Counted from the first letter of the stretch, positions 1 through 13,400 are shown. The stretch is 64,000 nt of DNA from Triops longicaudatus (GCA_022885665.1 JAGQDJ010000026.1:248001-312000), one strand, 5' to 3'. Translations and numbers: made by a program. Notes: generated from the sequence alone by a model not told the origin.

Positions 1-606
1 TTGTGTTTGTTTTTACGGTTGAAAACAAACTACTTTCAGACGGACCTACTTTTGTAATTATCAACATTATGATCAGAAGTTTCCCGACTATAAGCGACAA
101 CCGAATGGTGAGACACATGAAAATCTTGCGATTTATTTTCTTTCTGTTTTGAATTGGTCTGTCGTACTTTCCTATAACACCTCGATACGAAAAAAAGAAC
201 ATAAAAGAAATTTTTTGACTTTAGTCAATTTTTTATCGGTGTTCTTATTTAGGAGAATGTATACATTTTTGGAATGTGGCTTCTAGATACTTCTTTTCTT
301 CATTTTTGGTAGTCTCCTAGACTTTTTCCATACTTTTTAGTAGGAATCCATTTTTGGTGCATGCGACGATCCGTTTTTCCTGATATAGCGGAAGTTTGAG
401 TTTTTAGTTCCTTCTCTCATGCCGTGGTCTCTTTAATTTCATTTGGGGGAAAAAAACACTTAGAGTAAATGTCGTACAGGAGGAAAACAAGGTAAAATAG
501 CAAAGTAGTAAACCAGACTAGCAGGCAAGTTCGTCCTTGAAAAAAATCGTTCCTGGGATTAAAAAACACAACCTCTTTTTTCGGTTCGTTATATCCTCTC
601 CATCAG
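1..606. other. Upstream of first GluCl exon: intron, nothing recognised
   Basis: No coding exon was recognised. The first visible channel exon (607) starts in phase 1, so an earlier exon ending in one extra base must lie to the left, most likely outside the window. The stretch is AT-rich with short A and T runs and is read as intron. Confidence 0.5.
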
Positions 607-3600
607 ACGGCCCGGTGTTCGTGGATATCAACTTGTTAGTGCGAACCATCAGCAAAATTGATGATTATAAAATGGTGAGTCTCGTGTGACAATCCTGTTT
701 CGTTGCTCGGTTTTATTTGAAAGCATTTCAGTCAAGCAATTTTAAAAACGGAAACGCTAGGCAAAATGCCTCAAGTAAAAGAAATTCCGGGCAAAACTGC
801 ACCTCACTTAGCCATTCCTCCCCACTTTCTAACACTGAACTTATATGCGAGAACGCTTGAAACATTCCGTTTTCTGAAATATTAGATAAAAAAATAATTA
901 TGACTTTTGGTCATGTACCGGATACTAAACAAGCTGAAGATGAAGAGATTCCCTGAATTTTGAAAGCTTAAACACGTAGCATAGGCCGGGGTATGTTGTT
1001 TTATCACCTCTTGATGTTCATAACTTAAAAAGTTTCAACTCCTTGCAAACAAAGTTTCTGAACTAATCTCACTAACACAGTATGCCCGCCTACTAAACAG
1101 TAAAAAGTAACACAAACCATTTATAGAGAATTTTTTTCTGATTATTTGAATCCCAAAAATAAATGACTGCCTGTTATTTTGCTTAGTTTGCTACGCTTTG
1201 ATAAGTTTATTAATCAGAAAATCACCCTAAGACACCATATTACTAATAACACTCAACAGAAGTATTGATTCGCCTATCTGGAGCAATACGTAAAGGCTGG
1301 TAGAAGTAGTTTAGAAAGAGAAAGTCTAGAAAGACGTTTTAGTGCTGTTTGCTGACACTAACTTGAGAAGATACCTTTAGACCTTGTTGAAAGATACCTT
1401 TATAAGCTTACAAAACTCGTTCCTCCTTTATTTTCTAGAGCATGCAGGAAGTTATAGGTTCTCCCTCCTGTGAATTTCACAGTTTCAGCAATTATCTGTG
1501 CAAACCTTCCTAGAAGCTCCCGCTGAAGAATTACGTTTTAAGTCCTTAGGAGACCATTTGAGTTTTAACGTTTCCTTCCGTTCTGCATCGCATGGAAAGC
1601 ATGGTGAAATGATTGTCGTGCGTAAAATCTGTACAGTGAGTTAATGAACTGGTATGTGTCTGTGTCTACTGTTCTCCACTTTCCGCTTGACGGGGGGTTT
1701 TGTTGCAGGATGTTAACTAATTACTAATTTCTTTCCACAGGAATACAGTACGCAAATTACTTTCAGGGAAGAATGGATTGACGAACGCCTCAAGTTTAAC
1801 GACCTAGGTAAAGACAAGGGTTATCATTATCAGTCATTAAATTGAGTTTTCGTAGATTACTCCATAACTTAGCTTGGTTTATTCGGCTGTTTACTTACGC
1901 ATTAGGCGTTATACGCATAGACGCGATCTTTTACTCGCGATCAGTCGAGCTCTGCTTGAAACGTTTGGGTATATAAAGTATTTCGTACGTTTTATTACAC
2001 ATTACAGCACAGTATCGTTATAACGAACCCACTGAGAACAAAATAACTGTTCGGCTTCCAGCAATAGGCTTCGGCCTAGAAGCCCATTATTAAAAAATTA
2101 AGCCTAATTATATAATATAAAAATAATTATATAATATAAAAATTAAGCCTATTATTAAATATTAAGCTTATTGTATATACTAAAAAAATAGGTGTCAATG
2201 AAATTCGTTATATCAACGCTTTTCAGTATAGTTATATTAAGACCTTATAATCCGTATACTATAGCCGACAGTTATAAAATGGTTTTTATAAATGTATGCT
2301 AGTCACGTTCGTAATAGATCTCACTCCTGTTGTCGTCTGATGAGTGAAATGAAGATTAACCAAGCTCTGCTTACAGGCAGTTAAAAAAAACCGAAGAGCT
2401 TTAAGTTTTTTTATTCTACTTTCAGATTTTCCATTTTCGCTTTTTTGAAAGAACATGATAATCTCGATTTAAGTGCAGTGCATGAGATCTACTGCAGTCT
2501 AAGTAAGGAGTACAATACTAGTAAGAGAATTTCGTGCAAAGTAGTTTATGCAAATAGATGAGAATTTATCGAATGTTTTACATTTCCTGGGGCTCGGCAA
2601 TCTTCCTTGCAGATTTTCCGTCAGAATTTCTGTACAATGCAAAAAAAAAAAAATCAGCCAAACACAAGATATGCTAATGCTATTAAATCTGTAGTACGTG
2701 TGCACAAAATTGAATAAGGTACACTGCCTAATAATAATACTCCAATAGCCGAAATATCGCATTTAATATGACGATAAGTGTGATTCCACCAAGTGTAGGT
2801 GAATTCGCTTAATGCTTGATAAACAGTTCTTAAGAACGGTGTAATAAAAAGATGCACCTTAATAGAAATAGCCGGCTCATTACGTAGAACCCTCCGTGGA
2901 ATTGCTTGCTCCATGTGATTGGAGGTTTACTATAACAAAAGATCTTTTTATCTAAAAGACACTCGCTCTACTTGTTTTCTGTGAATGAATAGCATTCATT
3001 TGAGTTGATCAAGAAAAAAGGGAAATTATAGCGTGTAATAATTGTCGTATAATCGCATTACAGGGCGCATCAAGTATCTGACGTTGACGGATCCTAACAA
3101 AGTCTGGATGCCTGATCTGTTTTTTTCCAACGAGCGCGAAGGCCATTTTCACAACATCATTGTGCCTAATGTTTACGTACGCATTTTTCCTAACGGCGCT
3201 GTTTTGTACAGTATTCGGTAAGATTCCACTAAGCAGCTTTCCTCTCCAATTCTCTTTCGCTCATGTTACCATTTTGACTTGATTCTCCCTCCCACACGAA
3301 ATAAATTCCTAAACCTATTTTTCTTCTTATTTTATGTCTTTCTATATTTGTCTTTTACCCTCTCGGGCTCCATCATTCGATTCCGTTAAAAAATGCAACT
3401 TCAGCAAGCGCATTACCATGACAAATACTAGCGAGGGCAATTATTCTTTCATTCTCGAAAGATCCTTTTCTCGCTTTCTGTCTCTATTCTACTTGTTATA
3501 TATAAAAAAATACGCTTACGCAGTTGCTGACTTTTCTTTTCCCTGTCGTAATACTGACATCTTGAAAATGCTTACAGCAAACCACACAGTGGTTGTCAGG

Positions 3601-5738
3601 ATACTCGTCTTCCTCGTCCCCCACTTCTTTTATTTATTTTTGGATCCTCTTGAAAAAAAGGTACTAGATTGGATAGTGATTGAAGGGCAATTCTGTAAAG
3701 GTTTTTCCTTTCATACGTAGTAAATTTTAGGCCAGTGATAGAGATAGGATTGCGTACACTAGGTGTGGGATGTGTTATTGATTCCACAGTGTTTGAAGTT
3801 GTTGGCCAAAGCCAAGGAAAAGAGAAGTATAAAGGCAAGCGAAACGGGGCCCTGTCCCGCTACCTACAGGATGCAGGAGACAAAAATGCTGCAAAGTTTT
3901 TCTCCCCCTGTATGGTAACACACGCTTCGATTTTCCTGTTCTCAACGTTTCTTGATAACCATTGATTTCCAATCGACCAGTTCCCAGTACTTGCCTTAGC
4001 CTGTTTTCTTATTTCTTTGTGTCACGGTTCACCGATTTGCTGCATTCTTGTTCTAAGCTTCAATTATTTTTGGCTTGTAGGGTATCCTTGACGTTATCGT
4101 GTCCCATGAATCTCAAACTCTACCCCATGGACAAGCAAAAATGCCTTTTGAACATGATCAGCTGTAAGTAAAACTTTTCTTGAAAGATTGTTAACTTTCT
4201 TATCATAAGCTTGAGAAATAATGTCTCTAACATTTTTCCCCTTTGTCGAATAGACGGATGGACCACAGACGATTTGGTTTTCTTATGGAGGTAATAACTG
4301 TCAAACTTATCAGAAGGAAGAAATGCACCACACGCTTTTTATGAAAAGCTTACACAACGCTTCTCGAAAATTCTTTTTACAGATCAGGGGATCCGGTGCA
4401 AGTAGCGCCCAACATGCATTTGCCACGTTTCATTTTAGAGAGATTTAACACGGATTACTGCAACAGTAAAACTAACACAGGTCGGTTGAGCTGAAAAACA
4501 AAATCGCAAAGAAATCTATTTCAATAAGCAGGATTTGAACGTTCATGTCTTGACTAATGTCCTTCTTGTCTTTCGGAACAGGCGAATATTCCTGTTTATT
4601 AGTGGAGCTGCTTTTCAAGCGCGAATTCAGCTACTACTTGATTCAAATTTATATCCCGTGCTGCATGTTGGTGATTGTATCGTGGGTCTCCTTTTGGTTG
4701 GATGCGAACGCCGTCCCTGCTCGCGTTTCCTTAGGCGTGACGACGCTTTTGACCATGGCTACTCAAACTACGGGTATCAACAATTCCCTGCCACCCGTCT
4801 CGTATACCAAAGCTATCGACGTCTGGACGGGTGTTTGCTTGACATTTGTCTTCGGGGCGCTACTCGAGTTTGCTTTGGTAAACTACGCTTCGCGTTCCGA
4901 TGCCCATCGCGAAAAGCTGAAAAAACAGCGTCGTCAATGGGAACTAGAGCACCAAGCAGCTATGGAAGCGGCCGCTGCAGCTGCATCGGCAGCGTCCGTG
5001 GCCGAAAATCGACTGGAGGATGGAGTCAACTCGTTCGCCATGGTATAGCCAATCTTTGTTAACATGAAAAGCAAGCTTTCTTCGGGAATTCTATTTTAAG
5101 GAATCCGAGAGATTCCATTACTTCAAGTAATTTGATAGATTCGGCTCCCCTTAAGGGAACTGGACCTGGACGTTTTCAATGAAACTAATGTAGTTAAGAG
5201 GCTACGTACAGTATACAATACGTATTGTAATGCACGCCAGTTTTCTGTTTCTGAAATAGCAGAAGATCGTATCAAATTATGGTTTTTCTTAAACGAGAAT
5301 ATGATATGAAAATCTTTTGAAAATTTGAAGGATTGTTAAAAAGTTGACATGACAGCTATATAATTATTGTCATACATTCTTTGTTTGGATAGTCGTTATT
5401 CTTCAGGGTAAAATTATTAATATTAAGAATGTCGTAAAGTTTAAATTTGTATTGGTAAATGTGCGGGAATAGTTGCTAACTGATTTTATGTGTCTTTCAA
5501 GAAGCCTTTCGCACGCTTACGAGGCGACGTGATGACTTTGGATAAAGCTCGGCAGTGCGAACTTCATATGCCAGCACCGAAACGCGACAGTTGCTGGCGA
5601 TCATGGATTTCGAAATTTCCGTCACGTTCTAAGCGTATCGACGTGGTTTCTCGGATCATTTTCCCAGTGATTTTCGCATTTTTTAACTTAGTTTATTGGT
5701 TCACGTACCTACTCCGCGAGAATGTTGAAGATGAATAA
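607..5738 (+). CDS. GluCl: Glutamate-gated chloride channel subunit (5' partial)
   Basis: Cys-loop ligand-gated anion channel of invertebrate nerve and muscle membrane; glutamate opens a chloride pore. Exons: 607-674, 1741-1807, 3064-3217, 4081-4163, 4254-4290, 4383-4480, 4582-5042, 5502-5738, all phase-consistent (about 401 residues visible). Seen: extracellular beta-strand core (KVWMPDLFFSNE), the Cys-loop from CPMNLKLYP to the next Cys, a second Cys pair (YCNSKTNTGEYSC) typical of GluCl and glycine receptors, M1 to M3 in exon 4582-5042 with PARVSLGVTTLLTMATQ in M2 (the PAR start marks anion selectivity), a charged cytoplasmic loop with an Ala run, and M4 in the last exon. The signal peptide and start are missing (left of the window). 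AATAAA overlaps the stop codon. The glycine of DVWTGVC in M3, where substitutions cause avermectin resistance in mites, is present. Family call is very secure; which paralogue is not. Confidence 0.95.
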
Positions 5739-7554
5739 AACAAAGAGAAACTGAAGAGACAGGTTTGACAATCTTTTTTATCATCCACTCAAAAGCGTTT
5801 TTAAGTTCTTGTTGCGCAAGAAGCAGAAAAGCTGTCCTAGTCTAAAAGTTTTGCCTTTTCGTTCATCCTAAGGAAAGAAATTGTGTGCGGCGGTTACTCT
5901 TGCTTGTCTTCAAAAGCCAGCGTTTTGATGCCAGAAATGATTTATTGTAAATAACTTAGATTCCGAAAAGAAAAAAAAAAGAATTTCGCCCAGCCCGAAC
6001 TGCTCAATGCTCAGTATTGGGGCTTTTGTATAAATCTGAAAAAGGGGGTAAAACGTACTACACAAGAAGATAATATTGTATGTCCCCTTTTGTTTTCAGT
6101 TGTTATGTTGTAATATATATGATGAAAACTCCCCTCACACACACAAAAAAAAACGGAGATCTTATTTTGTCAACGGTTTCCTCGATGTAGCTTGTTTGTT
6201 TTGTGTTCGACGGACGTGCGAAATGGGAAAAATTTAACCAAAGAAACTCTATAGTGCTAATTCGTGGAAAAAGCTTGATTTTATGACAACTTCGTTGGTA
6301 TCTGTGATTGGGTTTTATGGATTTATATATAAGAAAAGAAACCTGATTGGGAAAATGCGTGGTTGAATTGAAAATTTGGTGCAGTCTTCCTTTGCGATTG
6401 TTAAGATTTGTAGCGTTATAGGACAGAAACACACTTTTTGTGTTACCAACAACCGAGTTTCTTCTTTCTAGTTGCCAACCTAACAACAATAGAATAAGTT
6501 TTGTAAAATCTTCGTGACAATCGCTCCAAACCCGGTTTTGCGTGTCACCTGCTCTTGTCTGGTCCAATTTACTCCACTGTCATACATTTTCTCCCGTATA
6601 GTGGACGAACTAAAACTTTTCCTTCTAAGTTTTATTCTTTCTCTCCCCAAACGATTGAGTGATATAAAAAGTTTCGAGATTTATAACCCAAAAGTGTAGC
6701 ATGTAGTGTATCGAGTAGCGGGAGCACGTGAGATTATATGAAGACTGGATTTTAAAAAAGCTCGTATTTTTCTTCAATATCATTATAACGAGTTTAGCAT
6801 TTCTGCAAGTTATGAAATTGTGTACGTACGGAATCAGGGAATTAGCAGAGTTTGCTCCTCTCTGAATGCTGGGTAATTCGGATTATTGAGCTGAACAGCG
6901 CACAAGCGACTATGTGAAAACCGGGCCGACCAAAGGAGAAGCAATGGCACGGAATTCGCTTTTCAGGGAATATTCCGCTATAAATCATTAAAGTCTCGCA
7001 CCAAGTTCGGTGCCATGAAAAGGGTTACTAGAGATATTTCCGGCAGGAACGAAACTTCTTAATTAGATTTTGCTTTACTGATAAAATATTTACTTATTCT
7101 TTAATCTGAAATAGTATAAATAGTAGAACCTCGCAATAACGGACACTTGAGTACCAAATGTGCGGCTACTATGAAGAAGTAGAAAGGTCGCGAGTGATTG
7201 TCCTCTTTATAGAAATATTTTATGATATACCGAACATCGTTTTTTTTCCATAAAATTCACTATAGCGAGATTTTACTGCATAACTTCCGTCTACTAAAAG
7301 AACGCGTCAGTTAAGGACATGTCATGCTATGCACAAATGTTCACCACTTACATGTAGAACTTTCAAATTTTCTGGGCACGCCTTTCGGAAGGCAAAAAGG
7401 TACTTTTATCCAAGTTAACATACCTGTTTGTTTTTATCTTGACCTAAACATTCGCTCGTGTTTCGGATAGCAACATGAGATAAGCCATACGTACGCTTCC
7501 TTGTTCTTAGCACGGTGTGTCAAAATACGAGATAGCTTGCGAATTCACACTTAC
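5739..7554. other. Intergenic, GluCl to TMCO4
   Basis: No conserved coding sequence recognised. Holds the GluCl 3' UTR, a 154-codon open frame on the minus strand (6103-6567) with no recognisable domain, the short inverted-repeat element at 7122-7278, and presumably the TMCO4 promoter. Confidence 0.5.
7122..7278. repeat. Short terminal-inverted-repeat element (MITE-like), copy 1
   Basis: The left end reads agtagaacctcgcaataacg. The right end is its imperfect reverse complement, ending tagcgagattttactg. There is no coding sequence in about 157 bp. Similar ends occur near 19.9-20.2, 37.4-37.6 and 57.0-57.8 kb. The TIR type (cagtaaaatctcgttataac) resembles ends of pogo/Tigger-like DNA transposons; that family assignment is an inference from memory of such ends. 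Confidence 0.55.
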
Positions 7555-9950
7555 ATGAATGGAACTCATTTTGCAAGTTTGGTAGCGCATTTATCTCCGT
7601 TGATCGTTAGTGGTACCGAAAAACAAACGATGGAAAAATTTGATGTTTCAAGTCGATTTGGCTTCGCTTCCCTCTGTGCCTTGACGTTGCATCAAAGAAC
7701 GGAAGGTGCAACGAATGCCAAGTTTTTAAAGGAGTTTTTGCGTCAACTACTTGAAGAACTTCGTATGGTGCAGGTTGTATTAAAAATTTGCTGCAGTAAA
7801 CTAATTAAGGAGTAATGGAATACATTATTTTCCTTTTAAAGTCGCTCAAAACGATAATGGCCATGTTAGAAGAGCAAACTCATGAACCAGAACCTTACGT
7901 GGACCTCCTCTTCAAAGATAGCGAAGTAGACGAGGCCCACAAAACACTTTTCTTACGACATTTGCTACTAATGTCCGTAAGTAAAGGTACGTGGGCTAAT
8001 CTTATTAAATGATAATAATATTAATATGATTAATAATAATAATTAATAAATAAATCATAAAGCACGTTACGAAAACCTTATTTCTAACATTTCATATAAT
8101 TCTTAATGCTCTACTACTGTTTTTATTTCTTTTTGTGTCTATTTCAGGAGAATATGATGCCAGAATTCGCGTATTGGCCTTAGATTTGTTAAAGTACCTC
8201 AAAATCAGCCTCGAATTGTTTGAACTTATGGAAGACTCTGTGTTAGAAGAATTGACTTCGATACAGGAACCCTCGCCGAAATCAGAGTAAAATGGTAATT
8301 ATAAATAGTAAGTACCTAATTATTCCTGTGAGGTAGTGATTCTACCACAGAAAAGGAGAAGTCAGTCCGTCGGAAACGTTACGCTATGATTGGAGCTGCA
8401 TCACTTACCGGAGGAATTTTACTGGGCTTAACCGGCGGTCTAGCGGCACCGTTGATAGGGGCGGGGCTTGGAACGCTAATAGGCGGAGCTTCGGCCGCTG
8501 CAGCTGTCGGCTCGACAGCTGGTTCAGCAATTTTGGGATCCCTTTTTGGCATAGCTGGTGCAGGCTTGACGGGTGAATATAAAATACACCTTCGTTAATG
8601 TTTTTAGTTGTGTATCACTAATGATTAATTATTGGCAGTATTACTCATTATTGTTAATTACATTCTTTTTCACAGTTGCTAATTAAACTACTTTTATAAG
8701 GTCGGCGAATGAAGCGTCGCGTAGGAGAAATTGAAGAATTCGCATTCCAGCGATTACAGGAAGGCGAAAGTTCGAAGCTTCACGTCGTAATAGCTATCAC
8801 GGGCTGGCTAGTATCTTCCAAAATGAAATCTGCGGAAAATCAAAACGTTTCAGTCACTGAGTCCGGAGATGGTTTCACGGAACCGTGGCTCTGCCTTGCT
8901 CATGCTCGGGAGCAATACGCGCTACGCTACGAATCGCAATACTTGAAGGAACTTGGTAGTGCCTTAGATCACGTGTTTAATTTTGCGGTTTCGATGGTTA
9001 CCCAACAAGCACTGCGCTTTACGGTATTATCTGGCTTGTTGGCAGCCATGTCTTGGCCCTCGTCTTTACTGAGTGTCACCCGGATCATTGACAACCCGTG
9101 GGGCGTCTGTTGCAGGAGGTCGGTCCAAGTCGGAATTCAGCTTGCGGAAACTTTGCTTTCGCGAGAGCACGGGAAACGGCCCGTAACTTTAGTGGGGTTC
9201 AGTCTCGGCGCTCGTGTTGTCTATTACTGTTTACGGGTAAGGTAAAATAGTATCGTGCTAAAAAGAAATAACTCGTGACGAATTAAACTAAAATCCAAAT
9301 TATTTACCGTAATAAAAAATTTTTAGAGTCAAAGATTATACAATCTATAAAATATAAGACTATATAGAAATAAAATAATCCTGGTAGAAGTAATGGTTAG
9401 ATAAAATGATTAGTTCCCACGCATTTCTACAGGAATTGTTTCGCAGAGGAAACGGTTACGGAATCATCCAGGATGCGGTTTTAATAGGAGCACCACTCAC
9501 GGGGAAAGTCGCTGATTGGTCATTTATGCCGGAGATCGTATCTGGCTCCATTATCAATGCTTATAGCCGGTAAGTAGCCTATATGGAGTGCAGAAACGCA
9601 AAGCAACAAACACAAAATTTTCCCCTGAATTCTTTAGAAACGACTGGTTATTACGCTACCTATACAGAACCGCGTCACAAGCTTTGGAAATTGCCGGTTT
9701 GCAACCTATTGCTCTTAATCAATCAAAAGTTCGGAACTTGGACATAACACATATAGTCGAAGGTAATAAATCAAAAGTTTATTTTTTTATTCAAAGGTAA
9801 TATCTCATGTTAGGTCACATGGATTATACAGCTAAATTACCTATTATTCTGGCCCTAGCTGGTCTTAAAACATACAACATATCGGAAGATTTCTCGTTCC
9901 CATCGGAGTCAGAAGCGTGCTCTCCCGATTCAGGAATAGAGATGGAGTGA
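7555..9950 (+). CDS. TMCO4: TMCO4-like DUF726 alpha/beta-hydrolase membrane protein
   Basis: Exons: 7555-7773, 7842-7986, 8148-8286, 8337-8572, 8701-9236, 9433-9569, 9638-9762, 9814-9950; 557 aa, all phases consistent. Order of parts: helical N-terminal region; a very hydrophobic Gly/Ala-rich block in exon 4 (GGILLGLTGGLAAPLIGAG) that should enter membrane; YKM-like KMKRRVGEIEEF; then the DUF726 domain with the nucleophile elbow GFSLG (Ser about 414) and the conserved ELFRRG and VLIGAPL segments. Family members are predicted lipase-fold membrane proteins, poorly characterised in animals; yeast relatives sit at the Golgi/vacuole. The first ATG in frame was taken as start; an upstream exon cannot be excluded. 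Intron 3 is only 50 bp. It precedes JARID2 on the same strand by about 520 bp, with no functional link evident. Confidence 0.9.
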
Positions 9951-10473
9951 TTGCTTCTGTACTTAATTTACTTTGTTACATGACGTAATGTGACACTGGA
10001 AAGTTACTATTGTTAATTATTCGCCATTTCCTACGACAATTTGCGATAAAGCGTTATAGTATTATTTGTGATGAGATTCCACGAAATTCCTGATTGAATC
10101 AAATGGAATCAAAGCCCAAATTATACAAAATTTAAATCTCAAAAACATGCATTCTTGTCAAGTTTTTGGATTATTGCCTATTTTTTCAGTAGAGACGATG
10201 TTGCGCAGAAATACTACTCGGAATTTTGTTTCACAAAAACTTCTTTTGCTCCTGGCACTTCTGAAGTTTCGCATTTAGCCGAAGCGAAATTATTTCGTTC
10301 CGCTCGCAGCTCGCTTCTGCCTGGATATATTATCGATATTTTGTTTTGGGACTGTATCGATACATAAAAGCGAAAACAAAGCTAAACTGCGTACGTGCGC
10401 ACCGGGTGTTTGTAAACTTGACTTAAATTTATTACAAAAATTTCGAATTCAAGCGAAATCAGGTGGGAAAGTA
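9951..10473. other. Intergenic, TMCO4 to JARID2
   Basis: About 520 bp of AT-rich sequence expected to hold the TMCO4 3' UTR and JARID2 promoter or 5' UTR. No further JARID2 exon was recognised here. Confidence 0.5.
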
Positions 10474-13400
10474 ATGAAGGTACAAGCACAGAGAAAGTTT
10501 GCGCAAGCATCATCCTGTGGCTCAAGCGCTCGGTTTTCCCATAATGCATCGAGCAGCACAAAAAACAACAAAACTCCAAAAGAAAAAGATAAAAATCTCT
10601 CCTCCTCCGTAGTAAATAGCCCTACTGCCGCAAGTGAAGAAAGTAAAGATGCGTTTCCAGGATGTTGTCCAAAAGCAGAAGATTTTTTAGCATTTCTCTG
10701 CTTCAGAGGTATATAAACAAAAATAAGCAATAGTAGTGTCATTAAAATTGAGCATGTTTGTCTTGTAGGAAGTTCATTATTACCACCGATGGAAGCTCTT
10801 GGTCTAGTTCCACGCTTGCAAATAAAAGACTCAAAGGGAGAAGATCCTGTCGTTAAAACCCCCCAAGAAAATCCGCCTCTAAACACTTCCGCTACGAAGC
10901 CGCTCGAACCGGAACCAAAAGTACATCATTTTCTTTTTTTCTCTGTCTCTTTTATGCTAATGATACTTTTGCAGTCGGTAGAAGACAATCTTAAGAAAGA
11001 ATCTCCAAGTACCACAATAGAAGCTCGTAAGATGCTTAATAATATTTAGTATAGCATATTGTAATCAAATTCATTTAGCCTCGACTGCAAAAGAGAAGCT
11101 CACCACGACAAATTCGATCTCGAAAGCTCAGCACTTAAACCCCAGACGTTTTCGTTACTCTTTGCCACGGGCGCATTCAGCATTTGCCAGTCGAATGCTA
11201 ACCAGACTCTCAACGCGTGTTCTTGGTTGGAATATGGCTCAGTATAAACGTAGATCTCGCCGAGCAGTGCAACTTAGAACCCTCAAGTCGGAGAAAAAGA
11301 AAGTAGCCCCAGGTATTCGTCATGTAGTACACAAAAATGACCTTACTAATCAGTTTTTTAGTAGCATCTACTGTTAGTCAAAAACAGAAACGTCCTAGTC
11401 CAAAAAGTCGCGTTTCGTCCATCGAAGAGCTTAGTGAAAAGAAAGAAGACCAGGAAACGGGTATTACTACTCGTAAAGGCACACAATTAAAACCCCCGCC
11501 TTCGCTTGACTCAGAATTGACTGTTAAAGCTAAAAGTTCTAAAACCGAAGCCCGACGACCAAGGTTGAGGCGAAGATTAAGTCGCAAAACAAAAGAGGTC
11601 GCTGCTGTTTGTCTTAGCCTTTTAGGTGACGATGAAGAGGAAGATGAGGAGCAAGAACAGGAAGCGATTGAGTCAGATAGCTCCAGTTCTGAAGAGGAAA
11701 CGCAAATGCCCCGTCCTACCCGCCGAAGTACGCTGCTGCAAAGGATTGCTTGTCGCAGCGTACCAGTTACTACTGCCAAGTACAAATTCTTTCAAATATC
11801 CAATTTCCTTAGGATTAGCAAAAAAGTTTGGCTTAGCAGTCGCAGTGTTTTCGTTTAAAAAATATCAGTTGAAAATTACCTCATTAAAGCTTAACTATAA
11901 ACCAAGTTTTACTTACTTTTCCTTCAGTAAATTGCATGCGTTCTTTTGTTTCCTTTTTTTTCAGGAAAAGAAGCGATAAATCCATGACAGAGCAAAAATT
12001 GGATGTTAAAGACAAAAGAATGGCTGCATCTCATTCCGTTGGGGTGAAAACGAGGCGGGCAGTTGACAAAGATGAATTTGCTGAAAAAGACGTGCCCTCA
12101 ACTCCCGTGACACGAAGCAAGAGCTGTCAAAATGTCTTCAAAGCAAGAGAGATAGGCAAAAAAGCGCCAGAGCTTGCTCAATTGCGAGACAAACTGATTC
12201 AGGCTGCCAAAAAGACGCTGCTGAGTTCGCTGGATGTGCCAAAAGAAGAGAGCAAACGAGAGACCCGAACTGCCAAAAAGTAGAAACTAAAAATAGAAAT
12301 TTTGCGTAGCGTAGCGCTAATCCCGTGCTAATTTTTAATCATAGGAGGTCGTTGGAGAGAAATGATAGTGCAGAAGGAATTAGTTCAAAAGCAAAAAAGC
12401 TAACGGAGAACAAAGCAAAAGAAAGCACTCCAGTTGTCCCAAAACCTTCCGTAAGACTATTTCTAATACATTGTGACTGATATCGTACATTGAGATTCTT
12501 CATTAAGAAATTAATGAAGACGTAAAAATATTTTATACGTAAATAAACAATGTGTATGTTAAAAATGTCAGTAACAAATATCTTTATTTTGTAGACTGGT
12601 CTTAGCTCACTAGTAACGCCCCTGGAGACGTCTTCGGCGCCCTCGACATACAACTGCAAGGATATTGGAGAAGCCAAGGTGTTCAAGCCTTCCGAGGCCG
12701 AATGGGCAGATCCTTTGACATATTTGCAGAGCGTTCGCGCGGAGGCAGAGCCTTATGGTATTTGCCGAATAGTCCCACCATCGAATTTTCGTCCGGAGTG
12801 TAACTTACAAGAAGATCTACGATTCACGGGTTACCGACATTATATCCACCGTATGTGGCGACGATGGGGACCTAATGCTCGCACATTAGCTGCTTTGCGA
12901 AAGCACTTACGAAGCTTGAAGATTGACTGCACGCATTTACCCTGCCTAGGGGGCGTGGAAGTAGACCTGCCGCAGCTGTACCAAGCTGTTGAAGCCCAAG
13001 GAGGCATTACCCAGGTATAACAAGTTTTCGTTGCAATTCTTACTTTCCTTTTATTGTTATTTTGTTTATTTTAGAGATTTTTATGTTTCACTTTCATTAT
13101 ATTTTTCATATTTTTAATTTCACATATTTCTTAATTATTTGTTTATATGTATTTTTACTTATTCTTTTATCTGCAATGACTCCAGGAATTGTACCTAATA
13201 TCGTTAAGTTTATTAAATATTTTAAAATTCACAGTAACTGTACTGTAAACGATACTGGTCCATGTAAACCTCTAAATTTTAACCAATAGTATAGCATTGC
13301 AACGTTGCGTATTATTTGTGCATGATTTCAAGTTTTTTTCTGCTTTGTAGGTTATGGAACGAGGACGCTGGGCCAAAGTAGCGGAGTTGCTGGGAGTGCC

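Noticed and set aside
2005..2290. Further TIR element in GluCl intron
   Set aside because: A left-end-like cagtatcgttataacgaac is present, but no matching right end; too weak to list as an element.
6103..6567. 154-codon minus-strand open frame
   Set aside because: No recognisable domain and no supporting splice sites; probably chance, though length alone makes it worth a search.
10449..10886. 145-codon ORF antisense to JARID2 exons 1-2
   Set aside because: Shadow of the coding strand; it crosses a JARID2 intron and has no domain.
11378..11785. Ser-rich 135-codon antisense ORF
   Set aside because: Mirror of the acidic Glu/Asp codons of JARID2 exon 5; low complexity.
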